This document shows, in pieces, positions 1 to 12,500 of a stretch of DNA of 64,000 nucleotides; the stretch's first letter is position 1; every line of letters starts with the position of its first letter. The translations under genes were made by a program, and so were the position numbers. Source of the DNA: Chrysogorgia sp. JL179-B06 (taxonomy: Eukaryota; Cnidaria; Anthozoa; Scleralcyonacea; Chrysogorgiidae); assembly GCA_035772405.1 (NCBI GenBank), contig JAYKKM010000034.1, forward strand, positions 1,511,001 through 1,575,000. Direction: 5' to 3'. The notes beneath the pieces are model-generated. The model was not told the origin of the DNA, ran no database searches, and saw only the letters and a list, made by a program, of their open reading frames with translations.

Positions 1-1540
1 TAGGCCCTCGGAACCCCTATAATTGGGTTTCTAGCCTGTTGGAGTATTCCGTTCACCTAAGAGTGAAAAATCTAATAAACTTAACTAAACTAAACTTTTA
101 ACTTTGCTGTAACTTTACTTTAACTTTAACTTTTAACTTTACTTTAACTTTATGTTTACTTTAACTTTGCGTTGACTTTTAACTTTAACTTTTAACTTTA
201 CTTTAACTTTTAACTTTACTTTAACTTTGTTTCAACTTTTAACTTTAACTTTGCGTTGACTTATAACTTTTAACTTTACTTTAACTTTATGTTTACTTTA
301 ACTTTAACTTTGCTTTAACTTTTAACTTTAACTTTGCGTTGACTTTTAACTTTAACTTTTAACTTTACTTTAACTTTGAACTTTACTTTAACTTTTAACT
401 TTACTTTAACTTTTAACTTTACTTTAACTTTTAACTTTACTTTAACTTTGCGTTGACTTTTAACTTTTAACTTTACTTTAACTTTTAACTTTTAACTTAC
501 TTTAACTTTGCTTTGACTTTTAACTTTAACTTTTAACTTTACTTTAACTTTTAACTTTAACTTTTAACTTTAACTTTTAACTTTAACTTTTAACTTTACT
601 TTAACTTTATATTTACTTTAACTTTTAACTTTAATTTAACTTTTAACTTTACTTTAACTTTGCTTTAACTTTTAACTTTAACTTTGCGTTGACTTTTAAC
701 TTTAACTTTTAAATTTACTTTAACTGTTAACTTTAACTTTTAACTTTACTTTAACTTTTAACTTTACTTTAACTTTACTTTAACTTTTAACTTTATGTTA
801 ATTTTTAAATTTAACTTTAATTTTTAAATTTAACTTTACTTTAACTTTACTTTAACTTTTAACTTTGCTGTAACTTTTACCTTCGCTGTAACTTTACTTT
901 AACTACAATCTTCTCGGATAACGACCTTAAATCGTAGGCCCTCGGAACCCCTCGGAACCCCTATAATTGGGCTTCTAGCCTGTTGGGGTATTCCGTTCAC
1001 CTAAGAGTGAAAAATCTAACAAACTTAACTAAACTAAACTTTTAACTTTGCTGTAACTTTACTTTAACTTTTAACTTTAACTTTTAACTTTACTTTAACT
1101 TTATGTTTACTTTAACTTTGCGTTGACTTTTAACTTTAACTTTTAACTTTACTTTAACTTTTAACTTTAACTTTTAACTTTACTTTAACTTTATGTTTAC
1201 TTTAACTTTTAACTTTATTTTAACTTTATGTTTACTTTAATTTTGCGTTGACTTTTAACTTTAACTTTTAACTTTACTTTAACTTTTAACTTTAACTTTT
1301 AACTTTACTTTAACTTTATGTTTACTTTAACTTTTAACTTTACTTTAACTTTTAAAAGACTTTAACTTTGCTTTAACTTTTAACTTTAACTTTGCGTTGA
1401 CTTTTAACTTTAACTTTTAACTTTACTTTAACTTTTAACTTTAACTTTTAACTTTACTTTACCTTTATGTTTACTTTAACTTTTAACTTTACTTTAACTT
1501 TATGTTCACTTTAACTTTAACTTTGCTTTAACTTTTAACT

Positions 1541-1594
1541 TTTGAGGGGTGGATGGGTGAATTCTGAGGGAGAGGTATTACTTTAACTTCACTT
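1541..1594 (+). repeat. Satellite anchor 2, G-rich (representative copy; 23 copies)
   Basis: This is a G-rich segment of about 50 bp starting TTTTGAGGGGTGGATGGG, followed by TGAATT, TGAGGGAGAGG and TATTACTTTAACTTCAC. It is set in an array that otherwise almost lacks G on this strand. The GAGGGG (or GAGGG) start lies at 1544, 3504, 4433, 6368, 8395, 9324, 11856, 13101, 15979, 18321, 19308, 21875, 23270, 32621, 34771, 36940, 38018, 40300, 43981, 45102, 46084, 48175 and 50432. Two subtypes differ at one base (GAATTCTGAGG or GAATTGTGAGG) and sort with the large duplications. It always follows the words TATGTTCACTTTAAC and TTTGCTTTAAC. Its runs of 3-4 G give partial quadruplex potential. Confidence 0.95.
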
Positions 1595-2854
1595 TAACTT
1601 TTAACTTTGCTGTAACTTTTAACTTTACTTTAACTTTATGTTTACTTTAACTTTTAACTTTTAACTTTACTTTAACTTTATGTTTACTTTAACTTTAACT
1701 TTGCTTTAACTTTTAACTTTAACTTTGCGTTGACTTTTAACTTTAACTTTTAACTTTACTTTAACTTTTAACTTTACTTTAACTTTGTTTTAACTTTTAA
1801 CTTTAACTTTGCGTTGACTTTTAACTTTTAACTTTACTTTAACTTTATGTTTACTTTAACTTTAACTTTGCTTGAACTTTTAACTTTAACTTTGCGTTGA
1901 CTTTTAACTTTAACTTTTAACTTTACTTTAACTTTTAACTTGACTTTAACTTTGAACTTTACTTTAACTTTTAACTTTACTTTAACTTTGCGTTGACTTT
2001 TAACTTTTAACTTTACTTTAACTTTTAACTTTTAACTTACTTTAACTTTGCTTTGACTTTTAACTTTAACTTTGCGTTGACTTTTAACTTTAACTTTTAA
2101 CTTTACACTTTAACTTTTAACTTTAACTTTTAACTTTAACTTTTAACTTTAACTTTTAACTTTACTTTAACTTTATATTTACTTTAACTTTTAACTTTAA
2201 TTTAACTTTTAACTTTACTTTAACTTTGCTTTAACTTTTAACTTTAACTTTGCGTTGACTTTTAACTTTAACTTTTAACTTTACTTTAAATTTAACTTTA
2301 CTTTAACTTTTAACTTTACTTTAACTTTTAACTTTTCTTTAACTTTTAACTTTACTTTAACTTTGCGTTGACTTTTAACTTTTAACTTTACTTTAACTTT
2401 TAACTTTTAACTTACTTTAACTTTGCTTTGACTTTTAACTTTAACTTTGCGTTGACTTTTAACTTTAACTTTTAACTTTACTTTAACTTTTAACTTTAAC
2501 TTTTAACTTTAACTTTTAACTTTAACTTTTAACTTTAACTTTTAACTTTACTTTAACTTTATATTTACTTTAACTTTTAACTTTAATTTAACTTTTAACT
2601 TTACTTTAACTTTGCTTTAACTTTTAATTTTAACTTTGCGTTGACTTTTAACTTTAACTTTTAAATTTACTTTAACTTTTAACTTTAACTTTTAACTTTA
2701 CTTTAACTTTTAACTTTACTTTAACTTTACTTTAACTTTTAACTTTATGTTAATTTTTAAATTTAACTTTAATTTTTAAATTTAACTTTACTTTAACTTT
2801 ACTTTAACTTTTAACTTTGCTGTAACTTTTAACTTCGCTGTAACTTTACTTTAA

Positions 2855-2981
2855 CTACAATCTTCTCGGATAACGACCTTAAATCGTAGGCCCTCGGAAC
2901 CCCTATAATTGGGCTTCTAGCCTGTTGGGGTATTCCGTTCACCTAAGAGTGAAAAATCTAATAAACTTAACTAAACTAAAC
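2855..2981 (+). repeat. Satellite anchor 1 (representative copy; 18 copies)
   Basis: This is a roughly 127-bp non-satellite segment running from CTACAATCTTCTCGG to TAACTAAACTAAAC, embedded in the TTAACTTT array. It contains the core TAGGCCCTCGGAACCCC, then TATAATTGGG and CCTGTTGGGGTATTCCG. The TAGGCCC start lies at 1, 935, 2887, 4825, 5759, 7778, 10606, 11257, 12485, 14425, 21383, 32053, 33250, 34172, 35400, 36323, 39687 and 47559. Copies are nearly identical. Diagnostic variants mark duplications: GTTTCTAGCCTGTTGGAG at 1 and 4825, a doubled CCTCGGAACCC at 935 and 5759, GGATAACTACC at 34172 and 36323, and CTAAAATCTTC at 12485, 33250 and 35400. It is GC-richer than the array. It has no coding potential I can see. 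Confidence 0.95.
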
Positions 2982-4824
2982 TTTTAACTTTGCTGTAACT
3001 TTACTTTAACTTTTAACTTTAACTTTTAACTTTACTTTAACTTTATGTTTACTTTAACTTTGCGTTGACTTTTAACTTTAACTTTTAACTTTACTTTAAC
3101 TTTTAACTTTAACTTTTAAATTTACTTTAACTTTATGTTTACTTTAACTTTTAACTTTACTTTAACTTTATGTTTACTTTAATTTTGCGTTGACTTTTAA
3201 CTTTAACTTTTAACTTTACTTTATCTTTTAACCTTAACTTTTAACTTTACTTTAACTTTATGTTTACTTTAACTTTTAACTTTACTTTAACTTTTAACTT
3301 TACTTTAACTTTTAAAAGACTTTAACTTTGCTTTAACTTTTAACTTTAACTTTGCGTTGACTTTTAACTTTAACTTTTAACTTTACTTTAACTTTTAACT
3401 TTAACTTTTAACTTTACTTTACCTTTATGTTAACTTTAACTTTTAACTTTACTTTAACTTTATGTTCACTTTAACTTTAACTTTGCTTTAACTTTTAACT
3501 TTTGAGGGGTGGATGGGTGAATTGTGAGGGAGAGGTATTACTTTAACTTCACTTTAACTTTTAACTTTGCTGTAACTTTTAACTTTAATTTAACTTTATG
3601 TTTACTTTAACTTTTAACTTTTAACTTTACTTGAACTTTATGTTTACTTTAACTTTAACTTTGCTTTAACTTTTAACTTTAACTTTGCGTTGACTTTTAA
3701 CTTTAACTTTTAACTTTACTTTAACTTTTAACTTTACTTTAACTTTGTTTTAACTTTTAACTTTAACTTTGCGTTGACTTTTAAATTTTAACTTTACTTT
3801 AACTTTATGTTTACTTTAACTTTAACTTTGCTTTAACTTTTAACTTTAACTTTGCGTTGACTTTTAACTTTAACTTTTAACTTTACTTTAACTTTTAACT
3901 TTACTTTAACTTTGCGTTGACTTTTAACTTTTAACTTTACTTTAACTTTTAACTTTCAACTTACTTTAACTTTGCTTTGACTTTTAACTTTAACTTTGCG
4001 TTGACTTTTAACTTTAACTATTAACTTTACTTTAACTTTTAACTTTAAGTTTTAACTTTAACTTTTAACTTTAACTTTTAACTTTACTTTAACTTTATAT
4101 TTACTTTAACTTTTAACTTTACTTTAACTTTTAACTTTACTTTAACTTTGCTTTAACTTTTAACTTTAACTTTGCGTTGACTTTTAACTTTAACTTTTAA
4201 CTTTACTTTAACTTTATGTTTACTTTAACTTTAACTTTGCTTTAACTTTTAACTTTAACTTTTAACTTTAACTTTTAACTTTAACTTTTAACTTTACTTT
4301 AACTTTTAACTTTACTTTAACTTTGCTTTAACTTTTAACTTTAACTTTGCGTTGACTTTTAACTTTAACTTTTAACTTTACTTTAACTTTATGTTCACTT
4401 TAACTTTAACTTTGCTTTAACTTTTAACTTTTGAGGGGTGGATGGGTGAATTGTGAGGGAGAGGTATTACTTTAACTTCACTTTAAATTTAAACTTTGCT
4501 GTAACTTTTAACTTTACTTTAACTTTATGTTTACTTTAACTTTAACTTTGCTTTAACTTTTAACTTTAACTTTGCGTTGACTTTTAACTTTAACTTTTAA
4601 CTTTACTTTAACTTTATATTTGCTTTAACTTTTAACTTTACTTTAACTTTTAACTTTACATTAACTTTACTTTAACTTTAACTTTATGTTAATTTTTAAA
4701 TTTAAATTTACTTTTACTTTACTTTAACTTTTAACTTTGCTGTAACTTTTAACTTCGCTGTAACTTTTAACTTCGCTGTAACTTTACTTTAACTACAATC
4801 TTCTCGGATAACGACCTTAAATCG

Positions 4825-7800
4825 TAGGCCCTCGGAACCCCTATAATTGGGTTTCTAGCCTGTTGGAGTATTCCGTTCACCTAAGAGTGAAAAATCTAAT
4901 AAACTTAACTAAACTAAACTTTTAACTTTGCTGTAACTTTACTTTAACTTTAACTTTTAACTTTACTTTAACTTTATGTTTACTTTAACTTTGCGTTGAC
5001 TTTTAACTTTAACTTTTAACTTTACTTTAACTTTTAACTTTACTTTAACTTTGTTTCAACTTTTAACTTTAACTTTGCGTTGACTTATAACTTTTAACTT
5101 TACTTTAACTTTATGTTTACTTTAACTTTAACTTTGCTTTAACTTTTAACTTTAACTTTGCGTTGACTTTTAACTTTAACTTTTAACTTTACTTTAACTT
5201 TGAACTTTACTTTAACTTTTAACTTTACTTTAACTTTTAACTTTACTTTAACTTTTAACTTTACTTTAACTTTGCGTTGACTTTTAACTTTTAACTTTAC
5301 TTTAACTTTTAACTTTTAACTTACTTTAACTTTGCTTTGACTTTTAACTTTAACTTTTAACTTTACTTTAACTTTTAACTTTAACTTTTAACTTTAACTT
5401 TTAACTTTAACTTTTAACTTTACTTTAACTTTATATTTACTTTAACTTTTAACTTTAATTTAACTTTTAACTTTACTTTAACTTTGCTTTAACTTTTAAC
5501 TTTAACTTTGCGTTGACTTTTAACTTTAACTTTTAAATTTACTTTAACTGTTAACTTTAACTTTTAACTTTACTTTAACTTTTAACTTTACTTTAACTTT
5601 ACTTTAACTTTTAACTTTATGTTAATTTTTAAATTTAACTTTAATTTTTAAATTTAACTTTACTTTAACTTTACTTTAACTTTTAACTTTGCTGTAACTT
5701 TTACCTTCGCTGTAACTTTACTTTAACTACAATCTTCTCGGATAACGACCTTAAATCGTAGGCCCTCGGAACCCCTCGGAACCCCTATAATTGGGCTTCT
5801 AGCCTGTTGGGGTATTCCGTTCACCTAAGAGTGAAAAATCTAACAAACTTAACTAAACTAAACTTTTAACTTTGCTGTAACTTTACTTTAACTTTTAACT
5901 TTAACTTTTAACTTTACTTTAACTTTATGTTTACTTTAACTTTGCGTTGACTTTTAACTTTAACTTTTAACTTTACTTTAACTTTTAACTTTAACTTTTA
6001 ACTTTACTTTAACTTTATGTTTACTTTAACTTTTAACTTTATTTTAACTTTATGTTTACTTTAATTTTGCGTTGACTTTTAACTTTAACTTTTAACTTTA
6101 CTTTAACTTTTAACTTTAACTTTTAACTTTACTTTAACTTTATGTTTACTTTAACTTTTAACTTTACTTTAACTTTTAAAAGACTTTAACTTTGCTTTAA
6201 CTTTTAACTTTAACTTTGCGTTGACTTTTAACTTTAACTTTTAACTTTACTTTAACTTTTAACTTTAACTTTTAACTTTACTTTACCTTTATGTTTACTT
6301 TAACTTTTAACTTTACTTTAACTTTATGTTCACTTTAACTTTAACTTTGCTTTAACTTTTAACTTTTGAGGGGTGGATGGGTGAATTCTGAGGGAGAGGT
6401 ATTACTTTAACTTCACTTTAACTTTTAACTTTGCTGTAACTTTTAACTTTACTTTAACTTTATGTTTACTTTAACTTTTAACTTTACTTTAACTTTATGT
6501 TTACTTTAACTTTAACTTTGCTTTAACTTTTAACTTTAACTTTGCGTTGACTTTTAACTTTAACTTTTAACTTTACTTTAACTTTTAACTTTACTTTAAC
6601 TTTGTTTTAACTTTTAACTTTAACTTTGCGTTGACTTTTAACTTTTAACTTTACTTTAACTTTATGTTTACTTTAACTTTAACTTTGCTTGAACTTTTAA
6701 CTTTAACTTTGCGTTGACTTTTAACTTTAACTTTTAACTTTACTTTAACTTTTAACTTGACTTTAACTTTGAACTTTACTTTAACTTTGCGTTGACTTTT
6801 AACTTTTAACTTTACTTTAACTTTTAACTTTACTTTAACTTTTAACTTTACTTTAACTTTTAACTTTACTTTAACTTTGCGTTGACTTTTAACTTTTAAC
6901 TTTACTTTAACTTTTAACTTTTAACTTACTTTAACTTTGCTTTGACTTTTAACTTTAACTTTGCGTTGACTTTTAACTTTAACTTTTAACTTTACACTTT
7001 AACTTTTAACTTTAACTTTTAACTTTAACTTTTAACTTTAACTTTTAACTTTACTTTAACTTTATATTTACTTTAACTTTTAACTTTAATTTAACTTTTA
7101 ACTTTACTTTAACTTTGCTTTAACTTTTAACTTTAACTTTGCGTTGACTTTTAACTTTAACTTTTAACTTTACTTTAAATTTAACTTTACTTTAACTTTT
7201 AACTTTACTTTAACTTTTAACTTTTCTTTAACTTTTAACTTTACTTTAACTTTGCGTTGACTTTTAACTTTTAACTTTACTTTAACTTTTAACTTTTAAC
7301 TTACTTTAACTTTGCTTTGACTTTTAACTTTAACTTTGCGTTGACTTTTAACTTTAACTTTTAACTTTACTCTTTAACTTTTAACTTTAACTTTTAACTT
7401 TAACTTTTAACTTTAACTTTTAACTTTAACTTTTAACTTTACTTTAACTTTATATTTACTTTAACTTTTAACTTTAATTTAACTTTTAACTTTACTTTAA
7501 CTTTGCTTTAACTTTTAATTTTAACTTTGCGTTGACTTTTAACTTTAACTTTTAAATTTACTTTAACTTTTAACTTTAACTTTTAACTTTACTTTAACTT
7601 TTAACTTTACTTTAACTTTACTTTAACTTTTAACTTTATGTTAATTTTTAAATTTAACTTTAATTTTTAAATTTAACTTTACTTTAACTTTACTTTAACT
7701 TTTAACTTTGCTGTAACTTTTAACTTCGCTGTAACTTTACTTTAACTACAATCTTCTCGGATAACGACCTTAAATCGTAGGCCCTCGGAACCCCTATAAT

Positions 7801-9500
7801 TGGGCTTCTAGCCTGTTGGGGTATTCCGTTCACCTAAGAGTGAAAAATCTAATAAACTTAACTAAACTAAACTTTTAACTTTGCTGTAACTTTACTTTAA
7901 CTTTTAACTTTAACTTTTAACTTTACTTTAACTTTATGTTTACTTTAACTTTGCGTTGACTTTTAACTTTAACTTTTAACTTTACTTTAACTTTTAACTT
8001 TAACTTTTAAATTTACTTTAACTTTATGTTTACTTTAACTTTTAACTTTACTTTAACTTTATGTTTACTTTAATTTTGCGTTGACTTTTAACTTTAACTT
8101 TTAACTTTACTTTATCTTTTAACCTTAACTTTTAACTTTACTTTAACTTTATGTTTACTTTAACTTTTAACTTTACTTTAACTTTTAACTTTACTTTAAC
8201 TTTTAAAAGACTTTAACTTTGCTTTAACTTTTAACTTTAACTTTGCGTTGACTTTTAACTTTAACTTTTAACTTTACTTTAACTTTTAACTTTAACTTTT
8301 AACTTTACTTTACCTTTATGTTAACTTTAACTTTTAACTTTACTTTAACTTTATGTTCACTTTAACTTTAACTTTGCTTTAACTTTTAACTTTTGAGGGG
8401 TGGATGGGTGAATTGTGAGGGAGAGGTATTACTTTAACTTCACTTTAACTTTTAACTTTGCTGTAACTTTTAACTTTAATTTAACTTTATGTTTACTTTA
8501 ACTTTTAACTTTTAACTTTACTTGAACTTTATGTTTACTTTAACTTTAACTTTGCTTTAACTTTTAACTTTAACTTTGCGTTGACTTTTAACTTTAACTT
8601 TTAACTTTACTTTAACTTTTAACTTTACTTTAACTTTGTTTTAACTTTTAACTTTAACTTTGCGTTGACTTTTAAATTTTAACTTTACTTTAACTTTATG
8701 TTTACTTTAACTTTAACTTTGCTTTAACTTTTAACTTTAACTTTGCGTTGACTTTTAACTTTAACTTTTAACTTTACTTTAACTTTTAACTTTACTTTAA
8801 CTTTGCGTTGACTTTTAACTTTTAACTTTACTTTAACTTTTAACTTTCAACTTACTTTAACTTTGCTTTGACTTTTAACTTTAACTTTGCGTTGACTTTT
8901 AACTTTAACTATTAACTTTACTTTAACTTTTAACTTTAAGTTTTAACTTTAACTTTTAACTTTAACTTTTAACTTTACTTTAACTTTATATTTACTTTAA
9001 CTTTTAACTTTACTTTAACTTTTAACTTTACTTTAACTTTGCTTTAACTTTTAACTTTAACTTTGCGTTGACTTTTAACTTTAACTTTTAACTTTACTTT
9101 AACTTTATGTTTACTTTAACTTTAACTTTGCTTTAACTTTTAACTTTAACTTTTAACTTTAACTTTTAACTTTAACTTTTAACTTTACTTTAACTTTTAA
9201 CTTTACTTTAACTTTGCTTTAACTTTTAACTTTAACTTTGCGTTGACTTTTAACTTTAACTTTTAACTTTACTTTAACTTTATGTTCACTTTAACTTTAA
9301 CTTTGCTTTAACTTTTAACTTTTGAGGGGTGGATGGGTGAATTGTGAGGGAGAGGTATTACTTTAACTTCACTTTAAATTTAAACTTTGCTGTAACTTTT
9401 AACTTTACTTTAACTTTATGTTTACTTTAACTTTAACTTTGCTTTAACTTTTAACTTTAACTTTGCGTTGACTTTTAACTTTAACTTTTAACTTTACTTT
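4825..9500 (+). repeat. 4.8-kb segmental tandem duplication inside satellite block 1
   Basis: The order of anchors and variants from position 1 to about 4610 is repeated here. Anchor-1 copies at 1 and 935 (with the rare GTTTCTAGCC and doubled CCTCGGAACCC variants) reappear at 4825 and 5759, an offset of 4824. The copies at 2887 and 4433 (anchor 2) reappear at 7778 and 9324, an offset of 4891. This implies a roughly 67-bp insertion near 6.8 kb made of extra TTTAACTTTTAAC units. The shared rare variants indicate a recent duplication. Confidence 0.85.
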
Positions 9501-12500
9501 AACTTTTAACTTTACTTTAACTTTGTTTTAACTTTTAACTTTAATTTTGGGTTGACTTTTAACTTTTAACTTTACTTTAACTTTATGTTTACTTTAACTT
9601 TAACTTTGCTTTAACTTTTAAGTTTAACTTTGCGTTGACTTTTAACTTTAACTTTTAACTTTACTTTAACTTTTAACTTTACTTTAACTTTTAACTTTAC
9701 TTTAACTTTGCGTTGACTTTTAACTTTTAACTTTACTTTAACTTTTAACTTTTAACTTACTTTAACTTTGCTTTGACTTTTAACTTTAACTTTGCGTTGA
9801 CTTTTAACTTTAACTTTTAACTTTACTTTAACTTTTAACTTTAACTTTTAACTTTAACTTTTAACTTTAACTTTTAACTTTACTTTAACTTTATATTTAC
9901 TTTAACTTTTAACTTTAATTTAACTTTTAACTTTACTTTAACTTTGCTTTAACTTTTAACTTTAACTTTGCGTTGACTTTTAACTTTAACTTTTAACTTT
10001 ACTTTAACTTTTAACTTTACTTTAACTTTTAACTTTACTTTAACTTTTAACTTTTCTTTAACTTTTAACTTTACTTTAACTTTGCGTTGACTTTTAACTT
10101 TTAACTTTACTTTAACTTTTAACTTTTAACTTACTTTAACTTTGCTTTGACTTTTAACTTTAACTTTGCGTTGACTTTTAACTTTAACTTTTAACTTTAC
10201 TTTAACTTTTAACTTTAACTTTTAACTTTAACTTTTAACTTTAACTTTTAACTTTAACTTTTAACTTTACTTTAACTTTATATTTACTTTAACTTTTAAC
10301 TTTAATTTAACTTTTAACTTTACTTTAACTTTGCTTTAACTTTTAATTTTAACTTTGCGTTGACTTTTAACTTTAACTTTTAAATTTACTTTAACTTTTA
10401 ACTTTAACTTTTAACTTTACTTTAACTTTTAAATTTACTTTAACTTTACTTTAACTTTTAACTTTATGTTAATTTTTAAATTTAACTTTAATTTTTAAAT
10501 TTAACTTTACTTTAACTTTACTTTAACTTTTAACTTTGCTGTAACTTTTAACTTCGCTGTAACTTTACTTTAACTACAATCTTCTCGGATAACGACCTTA
10601 AATCGTAGGCCCTCGGAACCCCTATAATTGGGCTTCTAGCCTGTTGGGGTATTCCGTTCACCTAAGAGTGAAAAATCTAATAAACTTAACTAAACTAAAC
10701 TTTTAACTTTGCTGTAACTTTACTTTAACTTTTAACTTTAACTTTTAACTTTACTTTAACTTTTAACTTTAACTTTTAACTTTACTTTAACTTTATGTTT
10801 ACTTTAACTTTTAACTTTACTTTAACTTTATGTTTACTTTAATTTTGCGTTGACTTTTATCTTTAACTTTTAACTTTACTTTAACTTTTAACTTTAACTT
10901 TTAACTTTACTTTAACTTTATGTTTACTTTAACTTTTAACTTTACTTTAACTTTTAACTTTACTTTAACTTTTAAAAGACTTTAACTTTGCTTTAACTTT
11001 TAACTTTAACTTTGCGTTGACTTTTAACTTTTAAATTTACTTTAACTTTTAACTTTAACTTTTAACTTTACTTTAACTTTTAACTTTACTTTAACTTTAC
11101 TTTAACTTTTAACTTTATGTTAATTTTTAAATTTAACTTTAATTTTTAAATTTAACTTTACTTTAACTTTACTTTAACTTTTAACTTTGCTGTAACTTTT
11201 ACCTTCGCTGTAACTTTACTTTAACTACAATCTTCTCGGATAACGACCTTAAATCGTAGGCCCTCGGAACCCCTATAATTGGGCTTCTAGCCTGTTGGGG
11301 TATTCCGTTCACCTAAGAGTGAAAAATCTGACAAACTTAACTAAACTAAACTTTTAACTTTGCTGTAACTTTACTTTAACTTTTAACTTTAACTTTTAAC
11401 TTTACTTTAACTTTATGTTTACTTTAACTTTGCGTTGACTTTTAACTTTAACTTTTAACTTTACTTTAACTTTTAACTTTAACTTTTAACTTTACTTTAA
11501 CTTTATGTTTACTTTAACTTTTAACTTTACTTTAACTTTATGTTTACTTTAATTTTGCGTTGACTTTTAACTTTAACTTTTAACTTTACTTTAACTTTTA
11601 ACTTTAACTTTTAACTTTACTTTAACTTTATGTTTACTTTAACTTTTAACTTTACTTTAACTTTTAAAAGACTTTAACTTTGCTTTAACTTTTAACTTTA
11701 ACTTTGCGTTGACTTTTAACTTTAACTTTTAACTTTACTTTAACTTTTAGCTTTAACTTTTAACTTTACTTTACCTTTATGTTTACTTTAACTTTTAACT
11801 TTACTTTAACTTTATGTTCACTTTAACTTTAACTTTGCTTTAACTTTTAACTTTTGAGGGGTGGATGGGTGAATTCTGAGGGAGAGGTATTACTTTAACT
11901 TCACTTTAACTTTTAACTTTGCTGTAACTTTTAACTTTACTTTAACTTTATGTTTACTTTAACTTTTAACTTTTAACTTTACTTTAACTTTATGTTTACT
12001 TTAACTTTAACTTTGCTTTAACTTTTAACTTTAACTTTGCGTTGACTTTTAACTTTAACTTTTAACTTTACTTTAACTTTTAACTTTACTTTAACTTTGT
12101 TTTAACTTTTAACTTTAACTTTGCGTTGACTTTTAACTTTTAACTTTACTTTAACTTTATGTTTACTTTAACTTTAACTTTGCTTTAACTTTTAACTTTA
12201 ACTTTGCGTTGACTTTTAACTTTAACTTTTAACTTTACTTTAACTTTTAACTTGACTTTAACTTTGAACTTTACTTTAACTTTGCGTTGACTTTTAACTT
12301 TTAACTTTACTTTAACTTTTAACTTTACTTTAACTTTTAACTTTATGTTAATTTTTAAATTTAACTTTAATTTTTAAATTTAACTTTACTTTAACTTTAC
12401 TTTAACTTTTAACTTTGCTGTAACTTTTAACTTCGCTGTAACTTTACTTTAACTAAAATCTTCTCGGATAACGACCTTAAATCGTAGGCCCTCGGAACCC

